DNA from: Lacticaseibacillus baoqingensis
Lineage (GTDB): Bacteria; Bacillota; Bacilli; Lactobacillales; Lactobacillaceae
Length of the DNA stretch: 64,000 bases
Reading direction: 5' to 3'
Assembly (NCBI RefSeq): GCF_003946165.1
Contig: NZ_RHOI01000001.1
Coordinates: 62,001-126,000, forward strand
A program made the position numbers and the translations under genes. Below are positions 60,178 through 64,000 of this stretch, one piece after another (position 1 is the first letter of the stretch; every line of letters begins with the position of its first letter). Below the pieces are notes generated by a model, which saw nothing but the letters and a program-made list of their open reading frames with translations, was not told the DNA's origin and made no database searches.

Positions 60178-61742
60178 TGGTTTCCAAAGAACCAAGGACT
60201 AAAAGGCGGCTGTCGCTTGCATTTAAGTGGACAGCCGTCGTTGGCGTTGGCATTTTTGTGACGTTTTTGGTGTTCTCATTAGTCCTATATGGTGCTACTG
60301 GCAGCATTTTGGCGAGCCAAGAACGCAGCACATTGCGAGATACGCTCAATGCCGTCGAGCAGCGATTGTCCCCGATCGCCACCAAGCTCACAGATAAGAA
60401 CGTCTCGCCCTTGCTCGAAGTTGATGGCAGCGACTATCAAACCAGCGCTGGTACAGGCGTTTCTTTGGTGGGCGGCAATGATGAAAGTGTTTTTGCCGAT
60501 TCTGTGATCCAAAAACTTTCTCGAGCAGATGTTAGCGTCGCCGTTTACAATAATCAAAGCGAGCAGATCTTTAGTTCGCGTAATCAAGATCAACCCTTGA
60601 AAAAAACATCGACGACCACGATCAAACAAGTCAAAACCAAAGATTTTAATGGCATGATCGTCACCGCCCCGATCGTGTCGAGTACGACAAGCAAACATTT
60701 AGGGTACGTCCAGATCACCGATCGCATGCAAGCTATCCATGCCACCATGCGCCGGGTGTTCAACATGATCTTGATCTTGAGTGGGATCGCCTTGCTCGTC
60801 TCATTGTTAGTCGGGTATGTCATGGCTCGGCGCTTCTTGCAGCCGATCCATTCGATCACGAAGACGATCAATGTCGTCAATGATGAACCGCAATCCAGCG
60901 TGCGTATTCCTGAGTTGAAGCAAAACGATGAACTTGGTGATTTGGTCAATGAGTTCAACGGCATGCTTGATCGCATCCAGCGCTTTATCGATCAACAAAG
61001 CGATTTTGTTCAAGATGTCTCTCATGAATTGCGGACGCCAGTTGCGATCCTTGAAGGCCACTTGCAGCTGTTGAATCGGTGGGGCAAAGATGATCCGGAA
61101 GTCTTAGCGGAGTCTTTGAGTGCCAGCTTGCAAGAGATCGCGCGCATGAAGTCGTTGATCCAAGAAATGCTGGACTTGACGCGTGCTGATCAAGTAGATG
61201 TCCAATTTCCTAATGCCGTGTGTGATCTTAATCAGATCATGGAGCAAGTGGTCAATGACTTTAAGATGATCCATCCAGACTTTGTGTTTATCTTGGACAA
61301 TGATCTGGAAGGACCCGTGTATGTGCGCATGTACCGCAACCATTTGGAACAAGTGTTGATCATTTTACTCGACAATGCGGTCAAGTATTCGCTGACGCGC
61401 AAGGAGATCCATGTTTCTGCGGCCAGAAATTCTGATGGGGTCGCTTTAGTCGTACAAGACTTCGGTGAAGGGTTGTCCAACGTTGATCGCGAGCGCGTCT
61501 TTAACCGTTTCTATCGCGTTGACAAAGCTCGCAGCCGCGAAAAAGGCGGCAATGGGTTAGGCTTATCCATCGCGCAACAATTGGTTGAAAGCTATCACGG
61601 TGAGATCACGGTGGACTCTGCTTTAGGGCACGGTTCAGCTTTTCGTATCGATCTGCCGACGATCACGGCTGAAGAAGCGGCCCATTTGCGGGAGCAAGCG
61701 GATAAGCTGCCAGATGATCCGTTGGCCAACAGCAATTTGTAA
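60177..61742 (+). CDS. Sensor histidine kinase (ArlS/CsrS-like)
   Basis: The 521-aa kinase has helices at about residues 18-42 and 195-218, an extracellular sensor of about 150 residues between them, a HAMP domain (RRFLQPIHSITKTI), H-box DFVQDVSHELRTPVAILEG (phospho-His), N-box IILLDNAVKYSLTR, and G-boxes in VQDFGEGLSN and NGLGLSIAQQL. It is the cognate kinase of the regulator upstream, coupled by a 1-base overlap (TAATG). The external domain is not of a type I recognise. A terminator follows. Confidence 0.92.
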   Translation: MVSKEPRTKRRLSLAFKWTAVVGVGIFVTFLVFSLVLYGATGSILASQERSTLRDTLNAVEQRLSPIATKLTDKNVSPLLEVDGSDYQTSAGTGVSLVGGNDESVFADSVIQKLSRADVSVAVYNNQSEQIFSSRNQDQPLKKTSTTTIKQVKTKDFNGMIVTAPIVSSTTSKHLGYVQITDRMQAIHATMRRVFNMILILSGIALLVSLLVGYVMARRFLQPIHSITKTINVVNDEPQSSVRIPELKQNDELGDLVNEFNGMLDRIQRFIDQQSDFVQDVSHELRTPVAILEGHLQLLNRWGKDDPEVLAESLSASLQEIARMKSLIQEMLDLTRADQVDVQFPNAVCDLNQIMEQVVNDFKMIHPDFVFILDNDLEGPVYVRMYRNHLEQVLIILLDNAVKYSLTRKEIHVSAARNSDGVALVVQDFGEGLSNVDRERVFNRFYRVDKARSREKGGNGLGLSIAQQLVESYHGEITVDSALGHGSAFRIDLPTITAEEAAHLREQADKLPDDPLANSNL

Positions 61743-61755
61743 AGGATGATCATGA

Positions 61756-61795
61756 CGATGATTTCGGAGGTTAAATCCGGGATCATCGTTTTTTT
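61756..61795 (+). terminator. Terminator after the two-component system
   Basis: CGATGAT (61756-61762) pairs with ATCATCG (61782-61788), followed by seven T. Confidence 0.85.
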
Positions 61796-61827
61796 GTACT
61801 CAACCAGGCTTCAAAAAGACAAAATAG

Positions 61828-61868
61828 TTGACATTCCCTTGATTTAGCGGCATATTAAACAACATGTT
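61828..61868 (+). promoter_or_regulatory. Promoter of the YhgE/Pip-family gene with a palindrome
   Basis: A consensus TTGACA (61828-61833) and CATATT (61851-61856) are spaced by 17 bases. AACATGTT (61861-61868) at the expected start site is a perfect 8-base palindrome and a possible operator. YhgE/Pip genes are often next to a TetR-type regulator, but none is seen here. Confidence 0.6.
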
Positions 61869-61931
61869 AATGGCATGAATGTTATATGGGATTACATATC
61901 TTGCTAATTATTTTTAAGGAGTTGACGTAAC

Positions 61932-64000
61932 TTGATCAAGCGGGAGTTTGAACAGATCAGACGGCATAAGGGGCTTTGGGTGACAATGATCGCGATCATT
62001 TTGATCCCGTTCGTTTACTCATTTTGCTTTTTGACGAGTGCCTGGGATCCATATGGGAATACGGGTAAAATTCCGGTGGCCGTGGTAAACCTCGATCAAC
62101 CAGCCAGCTTGTCTGGCAAAAAGATTCAAGCCGGGGCTGATACAGTCAAGCAATTGCATGATGACGATCAACTGGAGTGGCACTTCGTTTCGGCCAAACA
62201 AGCCGCACAAGGGCTCAAAGATAATAAATTCTATACGGTGGTCACGATCCCTCGTGATTTTTCGCAAGATGCGGCAACGGTTTTAGATCCTAAGCCCAAG
62301 CAAATGAAGCTGACGTATCAAACGAATGGGTCATTGAACTATGTTTCTGAGATCATCAGCCAAGTGGGTGCTGACAAGTTAAACAGTCAGATCAAAGAAA
62401 AGGTGACGACGGCTTTCGTCAATGAATTGTTTGCCAATATCAATACCATCGGCAAGCAGCTGAAGACCGCTTCAAACGGGGCGGCCCAATTAAAAGATGG
62501 CGTCGTGCAATATACCGGTGGCGTCGTGCAAGTCGATAACGGCTTGACCACGCTGAACGGCAAGGTCCCAGAATTGTCCAGCGGCGTCCAGCAATTAGCT
62601 GATGGCGGCAATACGCTGAATAGTAAAGTCAACCAAGGCTCACCGACTTTGACCAATGCGGTCGGTCAATTGACTAACGGAGCCGGCACTTTAGCCGGCG
62701 GGTTAGGTCAGTTGAACAGCAAAGTACCAGCCTTAGCCGGTGGGGTGGATCAATTGGCTAATGGCGGTGCGGCTTTGCACAGCGGTTTAGGCCAATTAAA
62801 TGGCAAAGTGCCGGCTTTAGCCAGCGGGGTCAATCAATTACAAGCTGGCAGCAGCGTGTTGTATCAAGGCTTGGGAGAATTGAACGGCAAAGTACCGGCT
62901 TTGGCTGACGGGGTTGATCAGTTGGCTGATGGCGGCAACTCCTTGTATGCCGGCTTAGGGGAATTGAATGGCAAAGTCCCTGCTTTAGCTGATGGCGTCA
63001 ATCAACTCGCCACCGGCGGGACGTCTTTGTACAATGGCTTGGGAGAATTGAATAGCAAGATCCCAGCATTATCCGATGGGGTCGTGAAATTAAACGATGG
63101 CGGCGCGACCTTAAATACCGGGCTTTCGCAGATCAATGGTGAAGTCAATGGCACGACAGACGATACCGATTTAGTCGCCAGTGTTCAAAAGCTGACCACT
63201 GGCATGAACCAACTTTATCAAGCCGTCACCACCACCTCAACCGATGCAGCGGGGACAACGTATCCTGCCATGACAGATGGCGTGCAACAGCTGCAAGACG
63301 GGTTAACGGCATTGCAATCGTCGACGGCGCAGCTGCCTGCCGGGACGGCAAAGCTGAGTGCGGCGATGACGAAACTGCAAAAAACGGTCATGTCTCAAAT
63401 TGGCTTATTCAAAACGTTTTATAATGATGCCAAGTATCCAGCAGTCGCCAATATGTTAGGTACCGGCAGCGGGTTTGATACGGAGAAAAAGCAGTTACAA
63501 GCTAATCAAACCGCGGCAGATACGACGATGCAAACGGCGATCAATGCCGTTGATGATCCAACGCAAAAAGCCGCGCTTGAAGCCGCATTCAAGGCTGAAA
63601 AAACCGCTTCTGGTGCCACCCAAGGCAAGCTCAATACGGCTTACATGGTCTTAAACACGGTGAAGTATAACTTGACTACCGCCGATCGGGAGGCGACATT
63701 TAACGATGCGACTGGCGAAAACGATCCGAAAGGTTTGCTGACGGCAGTGTCGGAGATCAATTCTGGGTTGACTCAAGTCAGCACCGGTTTGAATACCCCT
63801 CAAGCCAGCGGCGAAAGTACCAACAAGCAAACCTTTGCTCAAGGACTGGCCGCTTTGGTCGCCGGGGTCAAGCATTTGAATGCGAATGTACCAGCCTTAG
63901 TTGATGGGGCGCAACAACTCAGTGATGGCTTGAATAAGCTGAATGCCAAAGCGCCGAAGCTGGCTAGCGGGATCTCAGCATTATATTCCGGCTCCACGCA
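61932..64000 (+). CDS. YhgE/Pip-family membrane protein with 28-residue tandem repeats (3' end outside window)
   Basis: At least 689 residues are read from TTG 61932, behind AAGGAGTTGACGTAAC, to the window edge. The N-terminus IKREFEQIRRHKGLWVTMI, then IAIILIPFVYSFCFLTSAW, is the first helix of YhgE/Pip proteins, followed by the conserved NLDQPASL region. Residues 257-396 are five 28-residue repeats of the type GLGELNGKVPALADGV plus QLADGGNSLYA. Relatives include the lactococcal phage infection protein Pip and the YhgE group linked to type VII secretion. The C-terminal helices, expected in the family, lie beyond the window. Confidence 0.9.
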   Translation, partial: MIKREFEQIRRHKGLWVTMIAIILIPFVYSFCFLTSAWDPYGNTGKIPVAVVNLDQPASLSGKKIQAGADTVKQLHDDDQLEWHFVSAKQAAQGLKDNKFYTVVTIPRDFSQDAATVLDPKPKQMKLTYQTNGSLNYVSEIISQVGADKLNSQIKEKVTTAFVNELFANINTIGKQLKTASNGAAQLKDGVVQYTGGVVQVDNGLTTLNGKVPELSSGVQQLADGGNTLNSKVNQGSPTLTNAVGQLTNGAGTLAGGLGQLNSKVPALAGGVDQLANGGAALHSGLGQLNGKVPALASGVNQLQAGSSVLYQGLGELNGKVPALADGVDQLADGGNSLYAGLGELNGKVPALADGVNQLATGGTSLYNGLGELNSKIPALSDGVVKLNDGGATLNTGLSQINGEVNGTTDDTDLVASVQKLTTGMNQLYQAVTTTSTDAAGTTYPAMTDGVQQLQDGLTALQSSTAQLPAGTAKLSAAMTKLQKTVMSQIGLFKTFYNDAKYPAVANMLGTGSGFDTEKKQLQANQTAADTTMQTAINAVDDPTQKAALEAAFKAEKTASGATQGKLNTAYMVLNTVKYNLTTADREATFNDATGENDPKGLLTAVSEINSGLTQVSTGLNTPQASGESTNKQTFAQGLAALVAGVKHLNANVPALVDGAQQLSDGLNKLNAKAPKLASGISALYSGST
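62700..63119 (+). repeat. Five tandem 84-bp coding repeats in the YhgE/Pip-family gene
   Basis: Units begin at 62700, 62784, 62868, 62952 and 63036. Each encodes 28 residues opening with GLG(Q/E)LN(G/S)K(V/I)PAL. Units differ at synonymous and a few replacement sites, so they are old enough to have diverged, or are kept alike by occasional recombination. Confidence 0.9.

Noticed and set aside
1-64000. CRISPR arrays, prophage, insertion sequences or rRNA genes
   Set aside because: No short spaced direct repeats, transposase motifs, integrase or phage structural genes, or rRNA sequence were seen on either strand. The only regular repeats are the coding ones at 62700-63119.

Overview
The window is a contiguous chromosomal segment of a Gram-positive, low-to-mid G+C member of the Bacillota, most likely family Lactobacillaceae (a Lacticaseibacillus-like or related genus; the genus is inference). 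Supporting signs are strong AGGAGG-type ribosome binding sites, TTG/GTG/ATA starts, T-box leaders before argS and thrS, an L20 leader before infC, the Spx-MecA pair, EcsAB, SftA, Firmicutes-type DnaB/DnaI, the yqeG-yqeH-yhbY-nadD-yqeK-rsfS-yqeM block, a class 1A PyrD, and no sporulation genes. Base composition is close to balanced by eye, except for AT-rich intergenic islands. Almost everything is core chromosome. I see no prophage, insertion sequence, CRISPR array, rRNA operon or plasmid gene.

Layout. 1-6.9 kb: the 3' part of a purine operon (purL fragment, purF, purM, purN, purH, purD) with tight overlaps, closed by a terminator. 7-12.3 kb: nrdG without nrdD, then a divergent BceRS-like two-component system and BceAB-like ABC transporter, which looks like a peptide-antibiotic sensing and detoxification module. 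12.4-16.8 kb: a heme-monooxygenase-like protein, an MBL-fold hydrolase, an Spx paralogue with a CxxS motif next to mecA, pyrD, and a HicB-like orphan. 17-19.7 kb: tRNA-Gly(CCC), an arginine T-box, argS and argR, with a perfect ArgR-type palindrome over the argR promoter. 19.7-28.1 kb: an RluA-family pseudouridine synthase, a class A PBP, a YlbF/YheA-type protein, YhaM, the PrsA foldase, a YtxH-like protein, a HIT protein and EcsAB. 28.2-35.7 kb: ytmP, trmB, a small overlapping convergent gene, ytpP, ytpR, sftA, murC and a Bax-inhibitor-1 family membrane protein.

35.8-45 kb: a DNA replication and repair block (polA, mutM, coaE, nrdR, dnaB, dnaI), then T-box-controlled thrS. 45.1-47.9 kb: a membrane-anchored polysaccharide deacetylase and the infC-rpmI-rplT translation operon, whose infC appears to start at ATA. 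48-51.3 kb: a four-gene minus-strand operon (two ring-cleaving-dioxygenase-like VOC proteins, an esterase, a quinone-oxidoreductase-like protein) resembling the MhqR-type quinone/hydroquinone detoxification genes of Bacillus. 51.5-57.5 kb: the yqe ribosome-assembly/NAD block with tmcAL and yceD. 57.6-64 kb: gnd, an ArlRS/CsrRS-like two-component system, and the 5' part of a YhgE/Pip-family membrane protein with five exact-length 28-residue tandem repeats, cut by the window edge.

The most notable points are the ATA start of infC, the 84-bp repeat array in the YhgE/Pip gene, the quinone-detoxification-like operon with a palindrome over its promoter, the layered arginine control region, a possible attenuator between rpmI and rplT, and a visible excess of GATC. 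I did not find a clearly undescribed multi-gene system; the best candidates for new biology are regulatory.
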